A stretch of DNA of 64,000 nucleotides, from NCBI GenBank assembly GCA_036435485.1, contig CM071595.1, positions 1,736,001-1,800,000 of the forward strand. Reading direction: 5' to 3'. The translations under genes were made by a program, and so were the position numbers. The stretch comes from Saposhnikovia divaricata (lineage: Eukaryota; Streptophyta; Magnoliopsida; Apiales; Apiaceae). The notes below the pieces were generated by a model. It ran no database searches, was not told where the DNA came from, and saw only the letters and a program-made list of their open reading frames with translations. Of this stretch, positions 51,863-64,000 are shown in pieces. The first letter of the stretch is position 1, and the number at the start of each line of letters is the position of its first letter.

Positions 51863-54800
51863 ACCCGATTTTTAACAATATCCCGTGTACTAAACCCTTT
51901 GAGGATTATCCAAAAACCGAGTTTTGACTATATCAGCTCCGATTCAGGTCTGAATTGCGTCAAATAAAATTTCGTTGAATTCCAATAACCCATAGGAACA
52001 AAATATGTAAAAATATCCTTAAAATGGTCCGACTCGATTTTTAACAATATCCCGTGTACTAACCACTTTGAGGATTATCCGAAAACCGAGTTTCGTTCAT
52101 ATCAGCTCCGATTCAGGTCTGAATTGCGTCAAATAAAATTTCGTTGAATTCCAATAACCCATAGGAACAAAGTATTTAAAAATATCCACAAAATGGTCCG
52201 ACCCGATTTTTAACAATATCCCGTGTACTAACCCCTTTGAGAATTTTCCGAATACCGAGTTTCGATCATATCAGCTCCGATCCGGTCTGAATTGCGTCAA
52301 ATAAAATTTCGTTGAATTCCAATAACCCATAGGAACAAAATATTTAAAAATATCCACAAAATGGTCCGACTCGATTTTTAACAATATCCCGTGTACTAAC
52401 CCCTTTGAGGATTATCCAAAAACCGTGTTTTGACTATATAAGCTCCGATACAGGTCTGAATTGTGTCAAATAAAATTTCGTTAAATTCCAATAACCCATA
52501 GGAACAAAATATTTAAAAATATCAACAAAATGGTCCGACCCGATTTTTAACAATATCCCGTGTACTAACCCCTTTGAGGATTATCCAAAAATCGAGTTTT
52601 GACTATATCAGCTCTGATTCAGGTCTGAATTGCGTCAAATAAAATTTCATTGAATTCCAATAACCCATAGGAACAAAATATGTAAAAATATCCTTAAAAT
52701 GGTCCGACTCGATTTTTAACAATATCCCGTGTACTAACCACTTTGAGGATTATCCGAAAACCGAGTTTCGTTCATATCAGCTCCTATTCAGGTCTGAATT
52801 GCGTCAAATAAAATTTCGTTGAATTCCAATAATCCATAGGAACAAAATATGTAAAAATATCCTTAAAATGGTCCGACTCGATTTTTAACAATATCCCGTG
52901 TACTAACCACTTTCAGGATTATCCGAAAACCGAGTTTCGTTCATATCAGCTCCGATTCAGGTCTGAATTGCATCAAATAAAATTTCGTTGAATTCCAATA
53001 ACCCATAGGAACAAAGTATTTAAAAATATCCACAAAATGGTCCGACCCGATTTTTAACAATATCCCGTGTACTAACCCCTTTGAGAATTTTCCGAAAACC
53101 GAGTTTCGATCATATCAGCTCCGATCCGGTCTGAATTGCGTCAAATAAAATTTCGTTGAATTCCAATAACCCATAGGAACAAAATATTTAAAAATATCCA
53201 CAAAATGGTCCGACTCGATTTTTAACAATATCCCGTGTACTAACCCCTTTGAGGATTATCCAAAAACCGAGTTTTGACTATATAAGCTCCGATACAGGTC
53301 TGAATTGTGTCAAATAAAATTTCGTTGAATTCCAATAACCCATAGGAACAAAATATTTAAAAATATCAACAAAATGGTCCGACCCGATTTTTAACAATAT
53401 CCCGTGTACTAAACCCTTTGAGGATTATCCAAAAACCGAGTTTTGACTATATCAGCTCCGATTCAGGTCTGAATTGCGTCAAATAAAATTTCGTTGAATT
53501 CCAATAACCCATAGGAACAAAATATGTAAAAATATCCTTAAAATGGTCCGACTCGATTTTTAACAATATCCCGTGTACTAACCACTTTGAGGATTATCCG
53601 AAAACCGAGTTTCGTTCATATCAGCTCCGATTCAGGTCTGAATTGCGTCAAATAAAATTTCGTTGAATTCCAATAACCCATAGGAACAAAGTATTTAAAA
53701 ATATCCACAAAATGGTCCGACCCGATTTTTAACAATATCCCGTGTACTAACCCCTTTGAGAATTTTCCGAATACCGAGTTTCGATCATATCAGCTCCGAT
53801 CCGGTCTGAATTGCGTCAAATAAAATTTCGTTGAATTCCAATAACCCATAGGAACAAAATATTTAAAAATATCCACAAAATGGTCCGACTCGATTTTTAA
53901 CAATATCCCGTGTACTAACCCCTTTGAGGATTATCCAAAAACCGAGTTTTGACTATATAAGCTCCGATACAGGTCTGAATTGTGTCAAATAAAATTTCGT
54001 TAAATTCCAATAACCCATAGGAACAAAATATTTAAAAATATCAACAAAATGGTCCGACCCGATTTTTAACAATATCCCGTGTACTAACCCCTTTGAGGAT
54101 TATCCAAAAATCGAGTTTTGACTATATCAGCTCTGATTCAGGTCTGAATTGCGTCAAATAAAATTTCATTGAATTCCAATAACCCATAGGAACAAAATAT
54201 GTAAAAATATCCTTAAAATGGTCCGACTCGATTTTTAACAATATCCCGTGTACTAACCACTTTGAGGATTATCCGAAAACCGAGTTTCGTTCATATCAGC
54301 TCCGATTCAGGTCTGAATTGCGTCAAATAAAATTTCGTTGAATTCCAATAACCCATAGGAACAAAGTATTTAAAAATATCCACAAAATGGTCCGACCCGA
54401 TTTTTAACAATATCCCGTGTACTAACCCCTTTGAGAATTTTCCGAATACCGAGTTTCGATCATATCAGCTCCGATCCGGTCTGAATTGCGTCAAATAAAA
54501 TTTCGTTGAATTCCAATAACCCATAGGAACAAAATATTTAAAAATATCCACAAAATGGTCCGACTCGATTTTTAACAATATCCCGTGTACTAACCCCTTT
54601 GAGGATTATCCAAAAACCGAGTTTTGACTATATAAGCTCCGATACAGGTCTGAATTGTGTCAAATAAAATTTCGTTAAATTCCAATAACCCATAGGAACA
54701 AAATATTTAAAAATATCAACAAAATGGTCCGACCCGATTTTTAACAATATCCCGTGTACTAACCCCTTTGAGGATTATCCAAAAATCGAGTTTTGACTAT

Positions 54801-55615
54801 ATCAGCTCTAATTCAGGTCTGAATTGCGTCAAATAAAATTTCATTGAATTCCAATAACCCATAGGAACAAAATATGTAAAAATATCCTTAAAATGGTCCG
54901 ACTCGATTTTTAACAATATCCCGTGTACTAACCACTTTGAGGATTATCCGAAAACCGAGTTTCGTTCATATCAGCTCCTATTCAGGTCTGAATTGCGTCA
55001 AATAAAATTTCGTTGAATTCCAATAATCCATAGGAACAAAATATGTAAAAATATCCTTAAAATGGTCCGACTCGATTTTTAACAATATCCCGTGTACTAA
55101 CCACTTTCAGGATTATCCGAAAACCGAGTTTCGTTCATATCAGCTCCGATTCAGGTCTGAATTGCATCAAATAAAATTTCGTTGAATTGCAATAACCCAT
55201 AGGAACAAAGTATTTAAAAATATCCACAAAATGGTCCGACCCGATTTTTAACAATATCCCGTGTACTAACCCCTTTGAGAATTTTCCGAAAACCGAGTTT
55301 CGATCATATCAGCTCCGATCCGGTCTGAATTGCGTCAAATAAAATTTCGTTGAATTCCAATAACCCATAGGAACAAAATATTTAAAAATATCCACAAAAT
55401 GGTCCGACTCGATTTTTAACAATATCCCGTGTACTAACCCCTTTGAGGATTATCCAAAAACCGAGTTTTGACTATATAAGCTCCGATACAGGTCTGAATT
55501 GTGTCAAATAAAATTTCGTTGAATTCCAATAACCCATAGGAACAAAATATTTAAAAATATCAATAAAATGGTCCGACCCGATTTTTAACAATATCCCGTG
55601 TACTAAACCCTTTGA
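51863..55615 (+). repeat. HOR block II, right part
   Basis: 51863-52577 (715 bp) completes the unit interrupted at 41998. 52578-54096 is a full 1519-bp 9-mer. 54097-54771 is a 675-bp, four-monomer version lacking five monomers (D/C hybrid, D, A, B, C). The unit starting at 54772 begins with the same C, hybrid, D, A and B order and then passes into tetramers. The 'ttccgaataccgag' variant marks the second A monomer near 40867, 52250, 53769 and 54444, linking units on both sides of the element. Confidence 0.92.
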
Positions 55616-58600
55616 GGATTATCCAAAAACCGAGTTTTGACTATATCAGCTCCGATTCAGGTCTGAATTGCGTCAAATAAAATTTCGTTGAATTCCAATA
55701 ACCCATAGGAACAAAATATGTAAAAATATCCTTAAAATGGTCCGACTCGATTTTTAACAATATCCCGTGTACTAACCACTTTGAGGATTATCCGAAAACC
55801 GAGTTTCGTTCATATCAGCTCCGATTCAGGTCTGAATTGCGTCAAATAAAATTTCGTTGAATTCCAATAACCCATAGGAACAAAATATTTAAAAATATCC
55901 ACAAAATGGTCCGACCCGATTTTTAACAATATCCCGTGTACTAACCCCTTTGAGAATTTTCCGAAAACCGAGTTTCGATCATATCAGCTCCGATTCCGGT
56001 CCGTACTGCGTCAAATAAAATTTTGTTGAATTCCAATAACCCATAGGAACAAAATATGTAAAAATATCCACAAAATGGTCCGACTCGATTTTTAACAATA
56101 TCCCGTGTACTAACCCCTTTGAGGATTATCCCAAAACCGAGTTTTGACTATATAAGCTCCGATACAGGTCTGAATTGTGTCAAATAAAATTTCGTTGAAT
56201 TCCAATAACCCATAGGAACAAAATATTTAAAAATATCAACAAAATGGTCCGACCCGATTTTTAACAATATCCCGTGTACTAACCCCTTTGAGGATTATCC
56301 AAAAACCGAGTTTTGACTATATCAGCTCCGATTCAGGTCTGAATTGCGTCAAATAAAATTTCGTTGAATTCCAATAACCCATAGGAACAAAATATGTAAA
56401 AATATCTTTAAAATGGTCCGACTCGATTTTTAACAATATCCCGTGTACTAACCACTTTGAGGATTATCCGAAAACCGAGTTTCGTTCATATCAGCTCCGA
56501 TTCAGGTCTGAATTGCGTCAAATAAAATTTCGTTGAATTCCAATAACCCATAGGAACAAAATATTTAAAAATATCCACAAAATGGTCCGACCCGATTTTT
56601 AACAATATCCCGTGTACTAACCCCTTTGAGAATTTTCCGAAAACCGAGTTTCGATCATATCAGCTCCGATTCCGGTCCGAACTGCGTCAAATAAAATTTT
56701 GTTGAATTCCAATAACCCATAGGAACAAAATACGTTAAAATATCCACAAAATGGTCCGACTCGATTTTTAACAATATCCCGTGTACTAACCCCTTTGAGA
56801 ATTATCCAAAAACCGAGTTTTGACTATAATAACTCCGATACAGGTCTGAATTGTGTCAAATAAAATATCGTTGAATTCCAATAACCCATAGGAACAAAAT
56901 ATTTAAAAATATCAACAAAATGGTCCGACCCGATTTTTAACAATATCCCGTGTACTAACCCCTTTGAGGATTATCTAAAAACCGAGTTTTGACTATATCA
57001 GCTCCGATTCAGGTCTGAATTGCGTCAAATAAAATTTCGTTGAATTCCAATAACCCATAGGAACAAAATATGTAAAAATATCCTTAAAATGGTCCGACTC
57101 GATTTTTAAACATATCCCGTGTACTAACCACTTTGAGGATTATCCGAAAACCGAGTTTCGTTCATATCAGCTCCGATTCAGGTCTGAATTGCGTCAAATA
57201 AAATTTCGTTGAATTCCAATAACTCATAGGAACAAAATATTTAAAAATATCCACAAAATGGTCCGACCCGATTTTTAACAATATCTCGTGTACTAACCCC
57301 TTTGTGGATTATCCAAAAACCGAGTTTTGACTATATCAGCTCTGATTCAGGTCTGAATTGCGTCAAATAAAATTTCATTGAATTCCAATAACCCATAGGA
57401 ACAAAATATGTAAAAATATCCTTAAAATGGTCCGACTCGATTTTTAACAATATCCCGTGTACTAACCACTTTGAGGATTATCCGAAAACCGAGTTTCGTT
57501 CATATCAGCTCCGATTCAGGTCTGAATTGCGTCAAATAAAATTTCGTTGAATTCCAATAATCCATAGGAACAAAATATGTAAAAATATCCTTAAAATGGT
57601 CCGACTCGATTTTTAACAATATCCCGTGTACTAACCACTTTCAGGATTATCCGAAAACCGAGTTTCGTTCATATCAGCTCCGATTCAGGTCTGAATTGCA
57701 TCAAATAAAATTTCGTTGAATTCCAATAACCCATAGGAACAAAGTATTTAAAAATATCCACAAAATGGTCCGACCCGATTTTTAACAATATCCCGTGTAC
57801 TAACCCCTTTGAGAATTTTCCGAAAACCGAGTTTCGATCATATCAGCTCCGATCCGGTCTGAATTGCGTCAAATAAAATTTCGTTGAATTCCAATAACCC
57901 ATAGGAACAAAATATTTAAAAATATCCACAAAATGGTCCGACCCGATTTTTAACAATATCCCGTGTACTAACCCCTTTGAGGATTATCCAAAAACCGAGT
58001 TTTGACTATATCAGCTCCGATTCAGGTCTGAATTGCGTCAAATAAAATTTCGTTGAATTCCAATAACCCATAGGAACAAAATATTTAAAAATATCAACAA
58101 AATGGTCCGACCCGATTTTTAACAATATCCCGTGTACTAACCCCTTTGAGGATTATCCCAAAACCGAGTTTTGACTATATAAGCTCCGATACAGGTCTGA
58201 ATTGTGTCAAATAAAATTTCGTTGAATTCCAATAACCCATAGGAACAAAATATTTAAAAATATCAACAAAATGGTCCGACCCGATTTTTAACAATATCCC
58301 GTGTACTAACCCCTTTGAGGATTATCCAAAAACCGAGTTTTGACTATATAAGCTCCGATTCAGGTCTGAATTGCGTCAAATAAAATTTCGTTGAATTCCA
58401 ATAACCCATAGGAACAAAATATGTAAAAATATCCTTAAAATGGTCCGACTCGATTTTTAACAATATCCCGTGTACTAACCACTTTGAGGATTATCCGAAA
58501 ACCGAGTTTCGTTCATATCAGCTCCGATTCAGGTCTGAATTGCGTCAAATAAAATTTCGTTGAATTCCAATAACCCATAGGAACAAAATATTTAAAAATA

Positions 58601-61199
58601 TCCACAAAATGGTCCGACCCGATTTTTAACAATATCCCGTGTACTAACCCCTTTGAGAATTTTCCGAAAACCGAGTTTCGATCATATCAGCTCCGATTCC
58701 GGTCCGAACTGCGTCAAATAAAATTTTGTTGAATTCCAATAACCCATAGGAACAAAATATGTAAAAATATCCACAAAATGGTCCGACTCGATTTTTAACA
58801 ATATCCCGTGTACTAACCCCTTTGAGAATTATCCAAAAACCGAGTTTTGACTATAATAACTCCGATACAGGTCTGAATTGTGTCAAATAAAATTTCGTTG
58901 AATTCCAATAACCCATAGGAACAAAATATTTAAAAATATCAACAAAATGGTCCGACCCGATTTTTAACAATATCCCGTGTACTAACCCCTTTGAGGATTA
59001 TCCAAAAACCGAGTTTTGACTATATCAGCTCCGATTCAGGTCTGAATTGCGTCAAATAAAATTTCGTTGAATTCCAATAACCCATAGGAACAAAATATGT
59101 AAAAATATCCTTAAAATAGTCCGACTCGATTTTTAAACATATCCCGTGTACTAACCACTTTGAGGATTATCCGAAAACCGAGTTTCGTTCATATCAGCTC
59201 CGATTCAGGTCTGAATTGCGTCAAATAAAATTTCGTTGAATTCCAATAACTCATAGGAACAAAATATTTAAAAATATCCACAAAATGGTCCGACCCGATT
59301 TTTAACAATATCCCGTGTACTAACCCCTTTGAGGATTATCCAAAAACCGAGTTTTGACTATATCAGCTCTGATTCAGGTCTGAATTGCGTCAAATAAAAT
59401 TTCATTGAATTCCAATAACCCATAGGAACAAAATATGTAAAAATATCCTTAAAATGGTCCGACTCGATTTTTAACAATATCCCGTGTACTAACCACTTTG
59501 AGGATTATCAGAAAACCGAGTTTCGTTCATATCAGCTCCGATTCAGGTCTGAATTGCGTCAAATAAAATTTCGTTGAATTCCAATAATCCATAGGAACAA
59601 AATATGTAAAAATATCTTTAAAATGGTCCGACTCGATTTTTAACAATATCCCGTGTACAAACCACTTTCAGGATTATCCGAAAACCGAGTTTCGTTCATA
59701 TCAGCTCCGATTCAGGTCTGAATTGCATCAAATAAAATTTCGTTGAATTCCAATAACCCATAGGAACAAAGTATTTAAAAATATCCACAAAATGGTCCGA
59801 CCCGATTTTTAACAATATCCCGTGTACTAACCCCTTTGAGAATTTTCCGAAAACCGAGTTTCGATCATATCAGCTCCGATCCGGTCTGAATTGCGTCAAA
59901 TAAAATTTCGTTGAATTCCAATAACCCATAGGAACAAAATATTTAAAAATATCCACAAAATGGTCCGACTCGATTTTTAACAATATCCCGTGTACTAACC
60001 CCTTTGAGGATTATCCAAAAACCGAGTTTTGACTATATAAGCTCCGATACAGGTCTGAATTGTGTCAAATAAAATTTCGTTGAATTCCAATAACCCATAG
60101 GAACAAAATATTTAAAAATATCAACAAAATGGTCCGACCCGATTTTTAACAATATCCCGTGTACTAAACCCTTTGAGGATTATCCAAAAACCGAGTTTTG
60201 ACTATATCAGCTCCGATTCAGGTCTGAATTGCGTCAAATAAAATTTCGTTGAATTCCAATAACCCATAGGAACAAAATATGTAAAAATATCCTTAAAATG
60301 GTCCGACTCGATTTTTAACAATATCCCGTGTACTAACCACTTTGAGGATTATCCGAAAACCGAGTTTCGTTCATATCAGCTCCGATTCAGGTCTGAATTG
60401 CGTCAAATAAAATTTCGTTGAATTCCAATAACCCATAGGAACAAAATATTTAAAAATTTCCACAAAATGGTCCGACCCGATTTTTAACAATATCCCGTGT
60501 ACTAACCCCTTTGAGAATTTTCCGAAAACCGAGTTTCGATCATATCAGCTCCGATTCCGGTCCGAACTGCGTCAAATAAAATTTTGTTGAATTCCAATAA
60601 CCCATAGGAACAAAATATGTAAAAATATCCACAAAATTGTCCGACTCGATTTTTAACAATATCCCGTGTACTAACCCCTTTGAGGATTATCCCAAAACCG
60701 AGTTTTGACTATATAAGCTCCGATACAGGTCTGAATTGTGTCAAATAAAATTTCGTTGAATTCCAATAACCCATAGGAACAAAATATTTAAAAATATCAA
60801 CAAAATGGTCCGACCCGATTTTTAACAATATCCCGTGTACTAACCCCTTTGAGGATTATCCAAAAACCGAGTTTTGACTATATCAGCTCCGATTCAGGTC
60901 TGAATTGCGTCAAATAAAATTTCGTTGAATTCCAATAACCCATAGGAACAAAATATGTAAAAATATCCTTAAAATGGTCCGACTCGATTTTTAACAATAT
61001 CCCGTGTACTAACCACTTTGAGGATTATCCGAAAACCGAGTTTCGTTCATATCAGCTCCGATTCAGGTCTGAATTGCGTCAAATAAAATTTCGTTGAATT
61101 CCAATAACCCATAGGAACAAAATATGTAAAAATATCCTTAAAATGGTCCGACTCGATTTTTAACAATATCCCGTGTACTAACCACTTTGAGGATTATCC

Positions 61200-64000
61200 G
61201 AAAACCGAGTTTCGTTCATATCAGCTCCGATTCAGGTCTGAATTGCGTCAAATAAAATTTCGTTGAATTCCAATAACCCATAGGAACAAAATATTTAAAA
61301 ATATCCACAAAATGGTCCGACCCGATTTTTAACAATATCCCGTGTACTAACCCCTTTGAGAATTTTCCGAAAGCCGAGTTTCGATCATATCAGCTCCGAT
61401 TCCGGTCCGAACTGCGTCAAATAAAATTTTGTTGAATTCCAATAACCCATAGGAACAAAATATGTAAAAATATCCACAAAATGGTCCGACTCGATTTTTA
61501 ACAATATCCCGTGTACTAACCCCTTTGAGAATTATCCAAAAACCGAGTTTTGACTATAATAACTCCGATACAGGTCTGAATTGTGTCAAATAAAATTTCG
61601 TTGAATTCCAATAACCCATAGGAACAAAATATTTAAAAATATCAATAAAATGGTCCGACCCGATTTTTAACAATATCCCGTGTACTAACCCCTTTGAGGA
61701 TTATCCAAAAATCGAGTTTTGACTATATCAGCTCCGATTCAGGTCTGAATTGCGTCAAATAAAATTTCGTTGAATTCCAATAACCCATAGGAACAAAATA
61801 TGTAAAAATATCCTTAAAATGGTCCGACTCGATTTTTAAACATATCCCGTGTACTAACCACTTTGAGGATTATCCGAAAACCGAGTTTCGTTCATATCAG
61901 CTCCGATTCAGGTCTGAATTGCGTCAAATAAAATTTCGTTGAATTCCAATAACTCATAGGAACAAAATATTTAAAAATATCCACAAAATGGTCCGACCCG
62001 ATTTTTAACAATATCCCGTGTACTAACCCCTTTGAGAATTTTCCGAAAACCGAGTTTCGATCATATCAGCTCCGATTCCGGTCCGAACTGCGTCAAATAA
62101 AATTTTGTTGAATTCCAATAACCCATAGGAACAAAATATGTAAAAATATCCCCAAAATGGTCCGACACGATTTTTAACAATATCCCGTGTACTAACCCCT
62201 TTGAGGATTATCCAAAAACCGAGTTTTGACTATATAAGCTCCGATACAGGTCTGAATTGTGTCAAATAAAATTTCGTTGAATTCCAATAACCCATAGGAA
62301 CAAAATATTTAAAAATATCAACAAAATGGTCCGACCCGATTTTTAACAATATCCCGTGTACTAAACCCTTTGAGGATTATCCAAAAACCGAGTTTTGACT
62401 ATATCAGCTCCGATTCAGGTCTGAATTGCGTCAAATAAAATTTCGTTGAATTCCAATAACCCATAGGAACAAAATATGTAAAAATATCCTTAAAATGGTC
62501 CGACTCGATTTTTAACAATATCCCGTGTACTAACCACTTTGAGGATTATCCGAAAACCGAGTTTCGTTCATATCAGCTCCGATTCAGGTCTGAATTGCGT
62601 CAAATAAAATTTCGTTGAATTCCAATAACCCATAGGAACAAAATATTTAAAAATATCCACAAAATTGTCCGACCCGATTTTTAACAATATCCCGTGTACT
62701 AACCCCTTTGAGAATTTTCCGAAAACCGAGTTTCGATCATATCAGCTCCGATTCCGGTCCGAACTGCGTCAAATAAAATTTTGTTGAATTCCAATAACCC
62801 ATAGGAACAAAATATGTAAAAATATCCACAAAATTGTCCGACTCGATTTTTAACAATATCCCGTGTACTAACCCCTTTGAGGATTATCCCAAAACCGAGT
62901 TTTGACTATATAAGCTCCGATACAGGTCTGAATTGTGTCAAATAAAATTTCGTTGAATTCCAATAACCCATAGGAACAAAATATTTAAAAATATCAACAA
63001 AATGGTCCGACCCGATTTTTAACAATATCCCGTGTACTAACCCCTTTGAGGATTATCCAAAAACCGAGTTTTGACTATATCAGCTCCGATTCAGGTCTGA
63101 ATTGCGTCAAATAAAATTTCGTTGAATTCCAATAACCCATAGGAACAAAATATGTAAAAATATCCTTAAAATGGTCCGACTCGATTTTTAACAATATCCC
63201 GTGTACTAACCACTTTGAGGATTATCCGAAAACCGAGTTTCGTTCATATCAGCTCCGATTCAGGTCTGAATTGCGTCAAATAAAATTTTGTTGAATTCCA
63301 ATAACCCATAGGAACAAAATATGTAAAAATATCCACAAAATGGTCCGACTCGATTTTTAACAATATCCCGTGTACTAACCACTTTGAGGATTATCCGAAA
63401 ACCGAGTTTCGTTCATATCAGCTCCGATTCAGGTCTGAATTGCGTCAAATAAAATTTCGTTGAATTCCAATAACCCATAGGAACAAAATATTTAAAAATA
63501 TCCACAAAATGGTCCGACCCGATTTTTAACAATATCCCGTGTACTAACCCCTTTGAGAATTTTCCGAAAGCCGAGTTTCGATCATATCAGCTCCGATTCC
63601 GGTCCGAACTGCGTCAAATAAAATTTTGTTGAATTCCAATAACCCATAGGAACAAAATATGTAAAAATATCCACAAAATGGTCCGACTCGATTTTTAACA
63701 ATATCCCGTGTACTAACCCCTTTGAGAATTATCCAAAAACCGAGTTTTGACTATAATAACTCCGATACAGGTCTGAATTGTGTCAAATAAAATTTCGTTG
63801 AATTCCAATAACCCATAGGAACAAAATATTTAAAAATATCAATAAAATGGTCCGACCCGATTTTTAACAATATCCCGTGTACTAACCCCTTTGAGGATTA
63901 TCCAAAAATCGAGTTTTGACTATATCAGCTCCGATTCAGGTCTGAATTGCGTCAAATAAAATTTCGTTGAATTCCAATAACCCATAGGAACAAAATATGT
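61200..64000 (+). repeat. 13-monomer (2197-bp) duplication reaching the window end
   Basis: 'cgaaagccgag' near 61368 and 63565, 'gactataataac', 'atatcaataaaatgg' (61641 and 63838) and 'aaaaatcgag' occur in the same order at an offset of 2197 bp. The right copy begins by about 63400 and runs off the window, so the full extent is unknown. Confidence 0.8.
63219..63387 (+). repeat. Mosaic satellite monomer
   Basis: The first half is class D ('ttcgttcatatcag', 'ttcaggtctg'), the middle is the A subtype ('aaaattttgttgaatt', 'atatgtaaaaatatccac'), and the end has the class C signature 'ctcgattttt' with 'ccactttgagg'. It sits just before the second copy of the 13-mer duplication and probably marks an exchange junction. 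Confidence 0.75.

Larger units (their letters stand above)
51858..64000 (+). repeat. Satellite array, right arm (168/169-bp monomer)
   Basis: The array resumes mid-monomer in the same orientation and phase and runs to the window end, about 72 monomers. Monomer classes are the same as on the left. From 51863 to about 55615 the order follows the 9-mer of block II; from about 55630 it is mainly A-B-C-D tetramers with the 'ggtccgaactgcg' A subtype and the 'gactataataactccgatac' B variant, interrupted by 9-mer-like pieces near 57300-58000 and 59325-60180. No gene is seen. Confidence 0.97.

Noticed and set aside
1..64000. CENP-B box in the monomer
   Set aside because: The closest stretch, around 'tttcgttgaattccaat', keeps TTCG and the central A but lacks the CGGG end; other stretches are no better.
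41999..64000. Satellite derived from the retrotransposon LTR
   Set aside because: Both are AT-rich and share short strings such as 'gacttttaacaat' versus 'gatttttaacaat', but I found no extended similarity. A sensitive alignment would be needed before claiming a shared origin.

Overview
The window is plant-type nuclear heterochromatin: one long, single-orientation satellite DNA array interrupted by one young LTR retrotransposon. There is no ordinary host gene, tRNA, rRNA or bacterial-type feature. A eukaryotic, most likely flowering-plant, origin is suggested by three things: the ~169-bp nucleosome-sized AT-rich satellite with higher-order repeat (HOR) structure, a Ty3/gypsy-type element primed by initiator tRNA-Met, and a poly(A)-binding-protein gene scrap inside that element. 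The species is not recognised.

Layout. 1-41998: left satellite arm, about 249 monomers (estimated from length). 41999-51857: a 9859-bp LTR retrotransposon, written on the minus strand. 51858-64000: right satellite arm, about 72 monomers in the same orientation and phase. The monomers (168 or 169 bp) fall into four main classes, here called A, B, C and D. They follow each other mostly as A-B-C-D (a ~675-bp tetramer). Variants, hybrids and deletions of this tetramer have been assembled into larger units: a 6-mer (1012 bp, 1-1970), a ~4220-bp tandem duplication (about 4810-13110), a 9-mer of 1519 bp repeated at 11818-17387, an 11-mer (1857 bp, 26823-30530), a ~3.9-kb block copied 7260 bp away, and a second 9-mer, also 1519 bp, repeated from 34612 through the retrotransposon to beyond 54772.

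The retrotransposon has 3473- and 3468-bp LTRs that differ, by my reading, at two bases and two short length differences. It is flanked by the 5-bp target duplication GTCCG. Excising the element plus one GTCCG copy restores a 169-bp B monomer and a 9-mer unit of exactly 1519 bp, so the insertion is recent and landed in an already formed HOR. The 2918-bp interior is too short for a full element. In element order it holds a tRNA-Met primer binding site, a long leader, a gag remnant reduced to its start and zinc-knuckle end (frameshifted), the last residues of RNase H, a ~27-codon fragment closely resembling a plant poly(A)-binding protein, a pol-tail remnant and a polypurine tract. Protease, reverse transcriptase and integrase were not found. 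It is therefore a non-autonomous, LARD-like element that must have been mobilised by a relative.

The most notable observations are the captured poly(A)-binding-protein fragment, the exact reconstitution of the interrupted HOR unit, and the chimeric monomers and variable-length HOR copies that record unequal exchange. All comparisons were made by eye; alignment would be needed for exact identities.
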